From Nelumbo lutea (lineage: Eukaryota > Streptophyta > Magnoliopsida > Proteales > Nelumbonaceae): a stretch of 64,000 nucleotides of DNA. Made by a program: the position numbers and the translations under genes. The stretch spans positions 16,120,934 to 16,184,933 of the forward strand of contig JAKGHH010000003.1 in the NCBI GenBank assembly GCA_022828595.1, given 5' to 3'. The notes under the pieces were generated by a model, which was not told the origin of the DNA, did no database searches, and was given only the letters and a program-made list of their open reading frames with translations. Shown one piece after another: positions 1 through 11,300 of the stretch (position 1 is its first letter; each line of letters begins with the position of its first letter).

Positions 1-565
1 TTTATTCATTTTTGCAACTCGAAAATGACCGCTAGTGAAGAAAAACCGGCCAACTCAGGATGAATCGGGCCGGGTTAATCAGTTTGGTCGGTTCGAATTT
101 ATTTGTGAACAGCCCTAGTCTTTAATAATAAGTTTAAACCACTTTCGTAATTTATTTCCCATATTTCGAATAATTGCCCTCCATATCTCATGATAAATTT
201 GAGATTTGAGAAATTCAAAGATTTGTGTTTTCAAGAAATTGTACTAGATGTGATGCAGATGCAACGGCAAATAGTGGGGGTCTATTTTAGTCTTTAAGCG
301 CTTAGAATAATGCTTCCTAATTTGTTATAGGTGGTTTGTTGGGAGATATTAATGATGGGTTTGGCTATGATATGGAAAAGATGTGATATTTGAAAAACTT
401 ATGAGAAGTCAATTGGAATCATAAATGTGGTAGCTAATCAGGTATTATTTATCAAAATTCATGGGTGGGTTTTGATTGGTCAAAACTCTTCCCATATCAT
501 ATTTTTTTGGTATCATAGATTTTCTCATATTGTTTGGAAGTTAAATTGGGAGCTATTTTGAAATC
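1..565. other. AT-rich noncoding stretch with the end of a dispersed repeat
   Basis: No coding region is visible. Bases about 50-116, which end in the motif GTGAACAGCCCTAG, resemble the reverse complement of the repeat starting near 31345 (AGGGCTGTTCACAAA followed by CTGACCAAACCGACC-type sequence). The window therefore probably opens inside a copy of that dispersed repeat. The rest is unremarkable spacer. Confidence 0.4.
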
Positions 566-573
566 AATGTTAT

Positions 574-1607
574 TAGAGGTGTCAATCGGACTGGATTTTG
601 TCCAATCTGATCCAGCCCAATGTGAGCCCATTTACAAATGGACTGGATCCAATCCAGTCCAAATCTAATCCAATCCATTAAATATATAAATGGAATGTAT
701 TGGATCCAATCCAAACTGAAAGAAATATGAAAATTATATATAAAAAACAGAACATATAAAAATTACAAAAAATATATTAAAATGAAGAAATCTGAAAATT
801 ACAAAAATATGCCCTTTTGGCATTGAAAAAGCACTTTTGTAAAAGTGCTTTCATAAAAATACTTTGATAAAAGTAATTTTGTAAAAGTGTTTTTAAAGTA
901 CTTTAATGAAAGTACTTTCATAAAAGTGCTTTCATAAAAGTACTTTTATAAAAATACTTCCATAGAAGTGCTTTTATAAAAGTACTTTTGTAGAAGTACT
1001 TAACTATTTTCGTAGAAGTGCTTTTGTAAAAATGCTTTCGTAAAAGTACTTTTATAAAAGCACTTTTGCGTGCCTTTATAAAAGTATTTTCGTACAAGTT
1101 CTTTTTTAAAAGTGCTTTTGTAAAAGTGCTTTTATAAAAGTACTTTCACAAAAGTACTTTTATAAAAATGCTTTTAAAAAATGATTTTATAAAAGTACTT
1201 CCATAAAGTGCTTTCATAAAATTACTTCCATAAAAGCACTTTTATAAAAGTACTTCCGTAAAATATCTTTTGTAAAATTGTTTTCGTGTAAAAGTATTTG
1301 TAAAAGTGCTTTTTTAAAATGCTTTTATAAAACTGTTTCTATAAAAGTGCTTTCATAAGAGCACTTTTGTGATAGTGCTTTCGTAAAAGTATTTTTGTAA
1401 AAGTTCTTTTCAGAAAATTACTTTTATAAAAATACTTTCATAAAAGTGATTTTATGTCGGCTTCAGTTTTGATCAGTTTCAAATAAGAATATGGACCAAA
1501 TTATTTTGGATTGGCCCAACCCAATAATTATACGAATTGTCCAAATCCAATTTGATAAAGTTTGGATCAAATTGGACTCAACCCAAAACCGACCGATTGA
1601 CACCCTA
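574..1607. mobile_element. Non-autonomous hAT-like element with terminal inverted repeats
   Basis: The left end reads TAGAGGTGTCAATCGG. The right end, reverse complemented, reads TAGGGTGTCAATCGG, the same but for one missing base. The element is flanked on both sides by the 8-bp direct repeat AATGTTAT (566-573 and 1608-1615). An 8-bp duplication and TAG-starting termini are typical of hAT transposons. No transposase ORF is present, so it would depend on a partner. Its interior is mostly a 14-bp tandem array (about 820-1460), flanked by CCAATCCAGTCC-like A/T-biased sequence on both sides. A second element with similar ends and its own 8-bp duplication lies at 44828-45231. Confidence 0.72.
820..1460. 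repeat. 14-bp minisatellite of palindromic units
   Basis: About 640 bp of degenerate tandem repeats with a 14-nt period; a typical unit is TTTCATAAAAGTAC or TTTTGTAAAAGTGC. Adjacent units create the self-complementary motif AAAAGTACTTTT across each junction, so the whole array can fold on itself. It lies inside the hAT-like element. It is not a CRISPR array, because there are no unique spacers. Confidence 0.85.
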
Positions 1608-1615
1608 AATGTTAT

Positions 1616-2119
1616 TTGCTAAGAAATGGACCTAGATATCTTTTCCTCTAAGGATTCGGGTAAATGTTTCCCATGAAAGGCTTACCCGGGTAAGTGCATT
1701 TACCCATGTTCTTTTATTTTCCATGTAAATAAGGCAATGACCATTTTAGCCATAAAAATCTATTATTAAACATTTTTGTCACATTCAAGTGTTGGCAATT
1801 TTCCCCCAGGTGAAAAATACCTAGAAAAATAAACTTTCCATTTCCCCCACATAAATCTGAAAAAAGAATATCAGATTCTTGGTCAATGAGAATCAAAATC
1901 GCATAGACCAACTTCCTCCTCTCAAAATCCATGAAAAGAACACCACCTAAGAAAATCCAACTAGAGATCAGTTTGAATGGGATTTGATATCCACACCTTA
2001 TGACTTCTGTGAATTTTGATTTTGTTTAGCTGTTTATGGACAAAATTAAAAATTATCTTAAATAGTTTGACAATGTTGTATTTGTTGCAATGGGATATCA
2101 TGGAAGAAAAAGCCCGACT
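1616..2119. other. Noncoding; dispersed repeat with ACTTACCCGGGTAA-like motif
   Basis: No gene is seen. Bases 1630-1830 contain a TTACCCGGGTAA-type palindrome followed by AAGGCAATGACCATTTTAGC. The reverse complement of this recurs near 43620-43720, and related ACTTACCC motifs occur near 13930-14080 and 43700-44170. This marks an uncharacterised dispersed repeat family. Confidence 0.4.
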
Positions 2120-2330
2120 AATACTTTGCAAGCATAGGCATCCAGCTACACATTCCGAACATCTACGTATGAATTTAATACATGTATGAGAGATATTCTA
2201 ATGCGTGGCCATATTCCTAGAACTTCTAATTCTGTTGCTCATCTTATGGCTTACAAAGCAAAACCTTTTGATAAGTTTAAAACGTAGTGGTCTAATCCAC
2301 CAATAGTTGGAACAATTGTTAAATTCTAAT
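2120..2330 (+). mobile_element. LINE fragment: C-terminal end of an L1-type RNase H domain
   Basis: One frame reads through a motif around HIPRTSNSVAHLMAYKA (about 2203-2256), followed after one stop by a WSNPP motif. This matches the conserved tail of the RNase H-like (RVT_3) domain of plant L1 LINEs, where an N-x-x-AH motif precedes W..PP. Only the tail remains, with an in-frame stop. The call rests on motif recognition alone. Confidence 0.45.
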
Positions 2331-3225
2331 ATTTTTGTTAATTAATATTAATGTTTATTTATGGTCATTGCTCTTGTTGACTTACCATTGAAGAGAAAGA
2401 TTGAAGTTCATGACAATGGAACATTGAGACCTCACATCGTTTTTTGAGCTTGACACCATTAACAGAAAAAAATAAGGTTTTTCTTCTTCCCTAGTTATGT
2501 TAATAAGGAGCAGAAAAAACATTTTATTCTATCCTTCTCCACCATCCTTATCACCGGTCAATTACTTAAGTTTGGTTGGGTTTGTGTCTTACCTTTTAAT
2601 TGTTGGATTAGGTGGTAGTCTAATGGTGGTTGGTGTGATCATTCCTTTAGGTTAAAGTGGGCCTTACATATAAAAGATGTATTTTGTATATAGAATTTCT
2701 GTGTGCAAGTTCTTTAGGTTTAAAAAGAAGGGGTTTTTATATTTCAGTCCACCCCTAAAAATTTAGAGTTCCGCTCTAGGGGTGCTGAATCCTGACCGTG
2801 GATTGATGCCAAATTTACGGGCAGGATGCAGTTTAGAGGGGAATACTAGTAGATTAGGAGGGGATTATAATTCAGATTTCCAAGGGGGATTGCTGTCCAA
2901 AATTCCCTAAGAATAAAAGAGAGAAATAGTGTACCAGAGTTAAGGGTTAAGGGTAAATCACAAGTTATCGTATATTATTTGTTTCTCTTTCCTAGTGAAT
3001 AATGCTAAATTTATTTTATGGGCATAGGTATTAGACTTGTTCATGGGCCAGGTAGCCTAATGGGCTGACCCGGCCTGACCCATTTTAAGTCGAACTTGGA
3101 CATGATTTTAGGCCCATGGGCTTGGGCATAAAACACCGGGCCCGAACTTGTTTGGGCCAAGTTCAGGCTTTCTTAACAAATCCATTCCAATATAATAAAA
3201 AATATGTTTTTTATTTTTTGAAAAA
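2331..3225. other. Noncoding spacer
   Basis: AT-rich with no supported gene. A GGCCCA/GGGCCA-rich stretch at about 3035-3175 looks like part of another dispersed repeat. The gypsy fragment begins abruptly just after it. Confidence 0.3.
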
Positions 3226-6196
3226 TCACTTCGCCACATAGCGATGGCAAGTGATCGCTGATGAAGTACAGAAGTTGCTCGACGTCGACTTCATTAGGGA
3301 AGTCAAATACCCCGATTGGCTGGCCAACGTAGTGATGGTGAAGAAGGCCAACGGAAAGTGGAGAATCTGCATTGACTTTACCGACCTAAATAAGGCATGT
3401 CCGAAAGACAGCTTTCCCCTGCCAAGGATCAACTAGCTCGTCGACACAACAGCAGGACATGAGCTCTTAAGCTTCATGGACGCCTTCTCAGGCTACAACC
3501 AGATCTGGATGGACCCAGACGATCAAGAGCGAATGGCCTTTATCACTAACCGCGGCATGTACTGCTACAAGGTAATGCCCTTTGGCCTAAAAAACGCCAG
3601 CACCACCTATCAGCGGTTGATGAATGAGGTATTCAAAAAACAACTCGGTATGAGCATGGAGGGATATGTTGACGATATGCTCGCAAAGAGAAAAAAGGCC
3701 GAACACCACCTGAACAACCTTCGCAAAGTCTTCGACACACTTAGAAAGTACAAGGTGAGGTTAAACCCAACCAAGTGCGTCTTTGGGGTTGGCCCCGACA
3801 AGTTTCTAGGGTTTATGGTAACACAAAGAGGAATCGAAGCAAATTTGGAGAAGATAAAGGCCATTCTTGACATGCCATCCTCCCGAACCCACAAAAAAAT
3901 GCATCGGCTCACCGGGAGAATAGCCACCCTTAGTAGGTTTATGTCTAAGTCTGCGGACCGGTGCCTCCCCTTTTTCAAAGCATTCAAATGGCCAAAAGAC
4001 TTCCACTGGACAGAAAAATGTGAGCAGTCATTTCAGGAACTAAAGTAATACCTGAGCTCGTCGCCCCTCCTAACTAAGTCGAGCCTAGGAGATGAGCTAT
4101 TGCTCTACCTCTCGGTCGGTGATGAGGTTGTCAGCTCAGTATTGGTCAAAGAAGAGGACCGGGTACAAAAGCCGATCTACTACACCAGCAAGGTCCTCAG
4201 CGGCACAGAGACCCGGTACTCCAATCTCGAAAAGTTGGCTCTAGCCCTCGTCACCGCAACCAAAAAACTCAGACCCTACTTCTAGGCCCACACCGTTCAA
4301 ATACTCACCAGCCAGCCCCTCAAGCAGGTGCTACGAAGACCGAAAGTGTTAGGCCGCCTAGTTAAGTGGAGTGTTGAGCTAAGTGAATTTGACATCAAGC
4401 CAACCGGTGATCAAAGCCTAGGCCTTGGCAGATTTCATCGCAAAATGTACACTTACCATGGAGGAACCGGCCCCATTGCCCCCAGCGTGGACCCTCCATG
4501 TTGATGGCTCGTCAAACCAAGAAGGCAACGACGCCGGCCTTATCCTCTTCGGCCCGAACGACGTAGTGTTGGAACACGCCCTCAGGTTCAAGTTCAAAGT
4601 GTCCAACAATAAGGCTGAGTATGAGGCTTTGATTGCTGGGCTCCGCCTTGCTTTAGACCTCGAGGCACAACGAATCGAGGCCTTCGGCGATTCTCAACTA
4701 GTGGTCAACCAAATCCACAGCCAGTTCGAGACTTAGACTCCATTTATGGCGAGCTACCTATAGAAGGTGCAGGAGCTCATTTAGTAGCTCAAACACTTCG
4801 ACATCCAGTAGATCCCTCGAGTCGAGAATGCTCGAGTCGACGCCCTTTCAAAGCTCACCAGCTCGCCGCAGACCGACTTTGACTCAACTGTCCGGTTGGA
4901 CACGCTGGCCCAACCGAGCATTACACCATCAACCGTCCTCATCCTTCCAGTGCAACATGGCTCATCTTGGATGGACCTCGTAATCGAGTATCTTCGAGAG
5001 GGCACCTCCCCAAAGGATCGAGTAGAAGTGAAAAGACTCCAACACATAGCATCCAGGTATTGCTTGATACAGGGTCAACTCTACCGTCGTTCCCACACGC
5101 TTCCCTACTTGAAGTGTCTCTCCCAATTGAGGTAGACTACGTCCTTAGGGAAATACATTATGACATTTGTGAAGATCACCCTGATGCGCGCACACCAGCC
5201 CATAAGGCACTCCGACAGGGATATTTCTGGCCGACGATGAAGCAGGATGCCGCCCAATTGGTTCGGAAGTGCAACAGTTGGCAACGTCACTCTAATCTAC
5301 ATCACTAGCCTGTGGCCCCTATGAGACCGATCGCCAATCCATGGCCATTTGCCCAATGGGGAATGGATATCCTCGGCCCCTTCCCCACCGCGGTTGCGCA
5401 AAAGATGTTCATTCTCGTAGCAGTGGACTACTTCACGAAATGGGTAGAAGCTGAAGCCCTGGCACGCATCACCACCCACAATGCCCGAAACTTCCTTTGG
5501 CAGGAAATCATCTGCCGCTTTGGTATCCTGCGCGTGCTCATCACAGATAGTGGAACACAGTTCACCCACAAGAAGTTCAAGGCCCTTTGTGCCGACCTAA
5601 GGATCGATCACCGAACTACCATAGTACACCGACTTCAAAGCAACATGCAGACCGAGGTAGCCAACTGCATCCTATTACATGGCCTGAAAATGCGCCTAGA
5701 TCAGGCCAAGGGAAGGTGGGTTTAGGAGCTACCAGGCATTCTCTAGGCTTATAGGACGACACCACAAACTGCCGTTGGAGAGACCCCTTTCAGTCTGACC
5801 TACGAGGCCAAGGCCATGATCCCTGTGGAGATAGGTTTCCCAACCCCTCGGACGGAGCTCTTTTACGAGGGACAGAATGACGAAGATCTACGCGCGGAGT
5901 TGGACCTAGTAGAAGAAGCTCAGCACCGAGCACATGTGAAGATGGTTGCACAACAACAGAATATGGCATGGCATTACGATTTTAAGGTAAGAAGACGCGA
6001 ATTCAAGACAAGCGACTTCATTCTGCGCAAAGTCATAGTCCCCATGCTAGAAGAAGCAACTCTCAGACTGAACTGGGAAGGGCCGTATAGGGTCACCAGA
6101 GTCCTTGGACCAGGTACTTGTAGACTTGAAGACCCCGAAGGTCGACCAATACCAAGGAGTTGGAACTCGGGAAACCTCAATATGTACTACGAGTAG
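3226..6196 (+). mobile_element. Decayed Ty3/gypsy retrotransposon pol region (RT, RNase H, integrase)
   Basis: Domains run in Ty3/gypsy order. Reverse transcriptase is at about 3230-4050, with the motifs MDAFSGYNQI, MPFGLKNA and catalytic YVDD at 3667-3678. RNase H is at about 4470-4740, starting LHVDGSSN. An integrase zinc-finger/core region is at about 5130-5730, with MDILGPFP, VDYFTKWVEAE and an ITDSGTQF box. A C-terminal integrase part continues to 6196. The style resembles the Tat/Ogre clade. Gag, protease, the start of RT and any 5' LTR are missing. At least ten in-frame stops break it, and most fall where the family usually has glutamine. A T6G6 run at 6562-6573 could be a polypurine-tract relic on the other strand, but no LTR was delimited. 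Confidence 0.9.
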
Positions 6197-7158
6197 AGCC
6201 ACAAGCAAAAAAGTCTCCTTTTAAGCTACTTCTTCGACCCAAAGGCACATCCATGACCACCGCACACACTACACATGCACATGCTAAGTTGCATTGCCAA
6301 CTGAGCTGACTCCGCCGATCCCCAAACGGCTGAGCCCATTACGCCCAGCTTGGCAGCGCATATATCACCAAGCAAGCTACTCTACTCAGCTGCTAACAGT
6401 TGAGCCTAAACATGGAGGAAGAATGCCCCCGCCCACCAAGGCCTAAGGGCGGTTGAGGAACTCTGCACTACCGCCGGCTTAACGACTGAGCTAGCTGGGA
6501 AATGGCTAGCCCTATATCTCGGACAACAACACCTCGGTAATGATTTCAAAGTTATTGATACTTTTTTGGGGGGTTGCTCAACAGGACATTGATTTTGATT
6601 GTTAAATAGTAAATTTCAAATTAAATGATACTACAATTGCCCCTTACTTAGTATGAGGTCATTGTTTAGATAAAACATGGTAAGTCTCTTAAATCAAATA
6701 AATAGACTACCCTAAATGTCTATTATAAATAATTAAAAAAATAGAATAATTCAAATTAAATCAAATAATTACTTGCTAAAAATTACTGAATTAAGTAAAT
6801 AATAATAACAGTGAATTGTTTATAGAAATAATTAATAATAATAACAATCATCAAATACTTAATTAAGTAAATAATAAAAAACAAAATAACAATCATCAAT
6901 TATCATTAATTTTTATTCAAAACATGCCCCATAATAATTACCGAATACAATAATTAAACCTTAAATAAGAATCAAATTAACAGTCATTAATATTGTTGAG
7001 CCAAATCATTAATGTTTATTCTTAAATGCAAAATATGAATTAACAAATATATTATATAATAATTATAGTCAGTTGGGAAAATTATTTTAAGTAAGCATTT
7101 TAATAATTACAAATTTAGTTAACATTATTACTATATAACAAAAATTTAAATTAAATAC
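6197..7158. other. Noncoding; gypsy downstream sequence then AT-rich spacer
   Basis: Up to about 6540 the base composition stays GC-richer, like the gypsy fragment, and is probably its 3' untranslated part. Beyond that it is strongly AT-rich, with TAATAATAA-like drift and no gene. Confidence 0.4.
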
Positions 7159-7161
7159 TAA

Positions 7162-7222
<61 letters not shown>

Positions 7223-7237
7223 GTAATAATAATAATA

Positions 7238-7270
<33 letters not shown>
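7159..7270. repeat. Compound microsatellite (AAT)n-(GAT)n
   Basis: About 80 bp of AAT/TAA triplets pass directly into about ten GAT triplets. A short (TA)n run follows at about 7374-7392. Such arrays are usually length-variable. Confidence 0.95.
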
Positions 7271-7272
<2 letters not shown>

Positions 7273-7392
7273 TTTAATGGGTTTGACATATAAGAGTCAA
7301 TTTATGTAGACCCTAGATTGTAAGGGTGTTTATAAACAATAATAAAAAATGGTAATAAAAATCATTAATGTTTATATATATATATATATATA

Positions 7393-8300
7393 ATTAACTT
7401 CTCGTACGGGGTCATTCACTAGTTTGCTTATAAATAAAGCCCGTGCATACGGGTACTGACTGGTATATAAACAGAAACAAAACATGTCACACCTTTCTAT
7501 CATCCCATAATCTCAATTAACTTAATTATTTTTTGACATAGTTCAAAGAAAAAAAATTATTTAATTTTTGACATAATTATTACTTGATTTAGACTTGGAC
7601 CAACTTGACCCAATTAAGAATGTAATGGGGTTATTATGTTTTAGTTTCTCTTGACAAAGCCCTTCATCGCACAAGTTCGAGCTAGTTTTATTTGAAATCA
7701 AATATAACAAATAAAATTTGGATATGAGAATCATCCAAGTCAGTCCAAAACCATATAAGTGTGTAACCCTAGCGTTTTTTTTAGAGAATGGGAATTGTGT
7801 GACCATAGTGTTTGCATTCTAAAATGGGTTGGTTTCGGGATATGATCGTAGACCCGAATAATTAGATGGGATCCAACGGTTCCATGCATCATTACTGGAT
7901 TCTATTTGAAGATATCTCCATATTGATCCATGCCATGCAACCGAATAATTTCTGAGCACGTCTCGATTGTAATTGTGTCGGACTCTTTTTTGCTATAACA
8001 AGCCGATTAAAACCCGAACTGCTGACCACAGTAGAATCGATGTCTCATATCTGCGGCTGGGTGAACGTGGCCAGCAAGATATAGTGGTCAGCATAGTTGG
8101 TTCGAAACCGGTTCAATTTGTTTCGAACCAGACCGATTCGTTGACAGCTCTACTTCGGGTTAGGTTCGGGCTCTTAGGATTTTGCTTTTCCCTTCTTAAA
8201 AGGAGTCCGTTCATCAACTGCATATGCTATAGGAGGTTTTAGATTTAGGGTTTTTGCTAGTTCGCTTGCTCTCGTACTCACACTCTCACAGAGGCCGGAC
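7393..8300. other. Upstream region of the DOMINO1-like gene
   Basis: This covers the 5' flank of the gene starting at 8301. No other gene is supported. At about 8100-8155 there is a GGTTCGAAACCGGTTC/CGAACCAGACCGATTC cluster ending GACAGCTCTA, resembling the ends of dispersed repeats seen elsewhere in the window. No clear TATA box was identified. Confidence 0.35.
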
Positions 8301-11300
8301 ATGACGGAAGCAGCGCATATCTCCCAGTGCATTGAAGGCGAAGACAAAGCCACCGAAGACATGGAATTGGAAACTGAAGGAGCCGTTCAAAACCCTAACA
8401 TTTCCGAAGAAGAGCATTCGAACGGAGGCGAGAAACCAGAAGTTAATGGAGATCAATCGTCCACGAGGACCCCGAATGGCGATTCAAAGCGACCAAGAGA
8501 AGAAGGGGATGAGTCAGACGGAGAGGACGGGTTGTCGAAGAAACAAAAGATAGAGAAGTCAGTCGAAGAAGAACGCCTTGAAAAGCTACAACAGAGCGAG
8601 GAAGACGATGAAGTGAAAGAAGACGGAAAAGAAAAGGACGAAGAACAAGAAAAAGAAGAAGAAAAGAAAGAAGATCCTGTGAGTCTCGGTCCAAAGAAAT
8701 TCAGCTCATCGGAAGATATGTATAATTACTTCTACAAGTTACTCCATTACTGGCCTCCCAATATCAACGTTAACGAGGTATATCTTTCCCTTCATTTCTC
8801 GATTTTGCTTTAACATGGTTATAGATTTTATGATCAGTATGTCAACGCTGCAAGTAGTATCATAAAAGAAGTACTGCAACTTACAAGTGGTATGGTCAAT
8901 TAAATTCCGGGGAAAAACTGACTATCCAGATCACCCAATTGTATCCCTGTGCACTCTGGGAATTAAAATCTTTTTTAGTCATTAATTATTCCCTTTTCCC
9001 TTAATTATTGACATGCAACTTTCATGAATCTTGCATGCATCTATTGATGCGATTGATTTACCTATTTGTTATGGCAAGACTAAAAGTCTGCTTGATAGCT
9101 GCTGGAATAAGTGCTGAAAATGGAATGCAGAAAAGATTCCAAACTCATAAATGGCTTAAATCCAATGGTATTATTGCCATGTGATAAAATCTTGATGAGT
9201 AGAATAATCACCCAATGCCTGCACTTCGCCCACCATTCAGCATTTAAGAAGGTCTAGAGTTGCTGGAATGCTGAAATGCTGAACCGCACATTTATAAATT
9301 TGGAAATTTTTAAGCATTCCATTTTCAGGCCCTACTTTATCAGATATTAGATGTTACAGAATACGTATTTCTGAAAGTGTACATATATGTACAATGTACA
9401 CGATACAAAAGACTTTTGCACTTGTACATTACAGTATAAGATGATTACGCCACTTTTCTATTGATAAAAAAATGTAAGATGATTACGTTCCTTTAGTCTA
9501 CTTATGATTAGGTCTTAAGTAACCTAAATAAATCTTATTCTAACAAGAGCTTTAAAACAAGTGCCTCTTGAAAAGAAATAAGAGAAATAAAAGAATAACA
9601 AAGTAGACAACTAGGTCTCAATTAAATTTGGTTCACATGAATCATTTAAATTGTCAGATTTGTTAATTGAATGATAAGATACAAAAAATGGATTGTAAGA
9701 TTTCTTAAGAAAATGATTCATGTGTAAGGTTCAAAGCGAAACCCTTGGAATTCATGATTGAAACTGTAGATCATAAGATTTTTTTTTTTGAGAAGGGTAA
9801 GGTATCTTTTATTCAAAAAGAAAAGAAAAGGAGTTTACAAGAGGTATACAAAGGCAACAAACCCATCAGATTCCAAAGGAATCCACTTATAACCTGAGCA
9901 CAACACTCAAGCTATTGAGCTCTTGTATGCGTCTTAACTCACTTAGTGAACCACATGAGATGATATGTTCTTCAAGGAGATAGATGGTTGATGTTGGAAA
10001 TTATATTTTAGGTCTTTCAAGGTGGTTTCATCCTTATATCAAAGGCCTTAACCTTAAAGCCTGATTCAATCTAGATCTTATTAACATTAAGGTTTGATAT
10101 TCTTTAAAGGATCTTAACAAGTCCCTTTAATTTTGCTCCCTAGTGGATCTTCTTGAAAAATCTATTCTAGGTAGCAAGTAAACTCTGGAGGTGTTCATTG
10201 AGGTATCCTCTTGATACCTGATGATTTTCAGGACTTCAAATGCTTAGTGAAAGTCTTTGTAATGTAGTATCAATTCCAATAAGTAATGGATAATGTGGGG
10301 GGTTTGGGGATTGCTAAAGTGATGCCCATACATCATCTCAGTCTGCTGATGCTGAGGAACCTTGTGATTATTTTAGCTGTATTATGACTCTCTGCAGAGG
10401 TGGAACTTGTGTTATTGCATATTTGTACAGGGGTTTTAATGTCTTCGGGCTGCCTTGTGTTAATTTTTCTTTTTCGGTCTCTGGGGTTTTGTACTTCATG
10501 CCAACTTCTTATATATAACACGAGATTATTACCCAAAAAAATTAAGCTGGGAAGTGGGAATAAATCAATAGATGGGCCAGTAGCTTTGTGACAAGGGTGC
10601 AACTTGGTTGGGTTCGGATTGAGTGTTTGTTGAATCTTCAAGTTGGGCATTCAAGTCACACTCCTTATTTCTGTCAATAGGGATTAGGTTCTGGTTTAGC
10701 TGAGTCTCACACCTTGGCTTGGATAAACATTTTTCCCACCTAATAAACAATATCACAGAGAAATCCGATTTCCTTTTTTATTTTTTGTTATCGTTTTATG
10801 TAATGTTTTAACACTTCTCCCTCTGAAATAAATAAATAAAAGAAAAACATTTAGGCTTAAAACCAGGTTTTAAAGGTAGGGAAACCTATACAAGGTTTGT
10901 AAAGGTTTCCCTACCTTTCCGTACTTTTTCCTTAAAACCAAACACAGCCTTAGGGAAAAGGATTTCACTGAAGTGGAAACTGAGGGTGTTTATAAAAATT
11001 GAAAAACATCTTGCACAATATGATGAGCCCATACCCACAATGAGAGTCAGGTGTCTCAGAGGACTGCCCTGTTTCTGAAGGTCTCACACTAGGAACCAAC
11101 TGCTACTGACTTGAAACTAATATAAATTCAAGATGGACCTTGAAGTCCAATCTGTACTTATCTGAAGGCTGAAACTGAAACTGCCTTCGTTTTTATCTGC
11201 TGCCATCATAGTTGTCAAGGCGACAAGGTGCCCTTTGAGGCTCGCCTCGCCTAAATTGCCTAGCAGTTTTGTACTATGTATTGTAAAATACTTTTTTATT

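Noticed and set aside
820..1460. Array resembling a CRISPR or satellite centromeric repeat
   Set aside because: The units are contiguous 14-mers without unique spacers, and the array is confined to one transposon, so it is a minisatellite inside an element.
3610..3987. Long minus-strand ORF opposite the gypsy RT
   Set aside because: It is an antisense shadow of the reverse transcriptase frame; its residues match no family.
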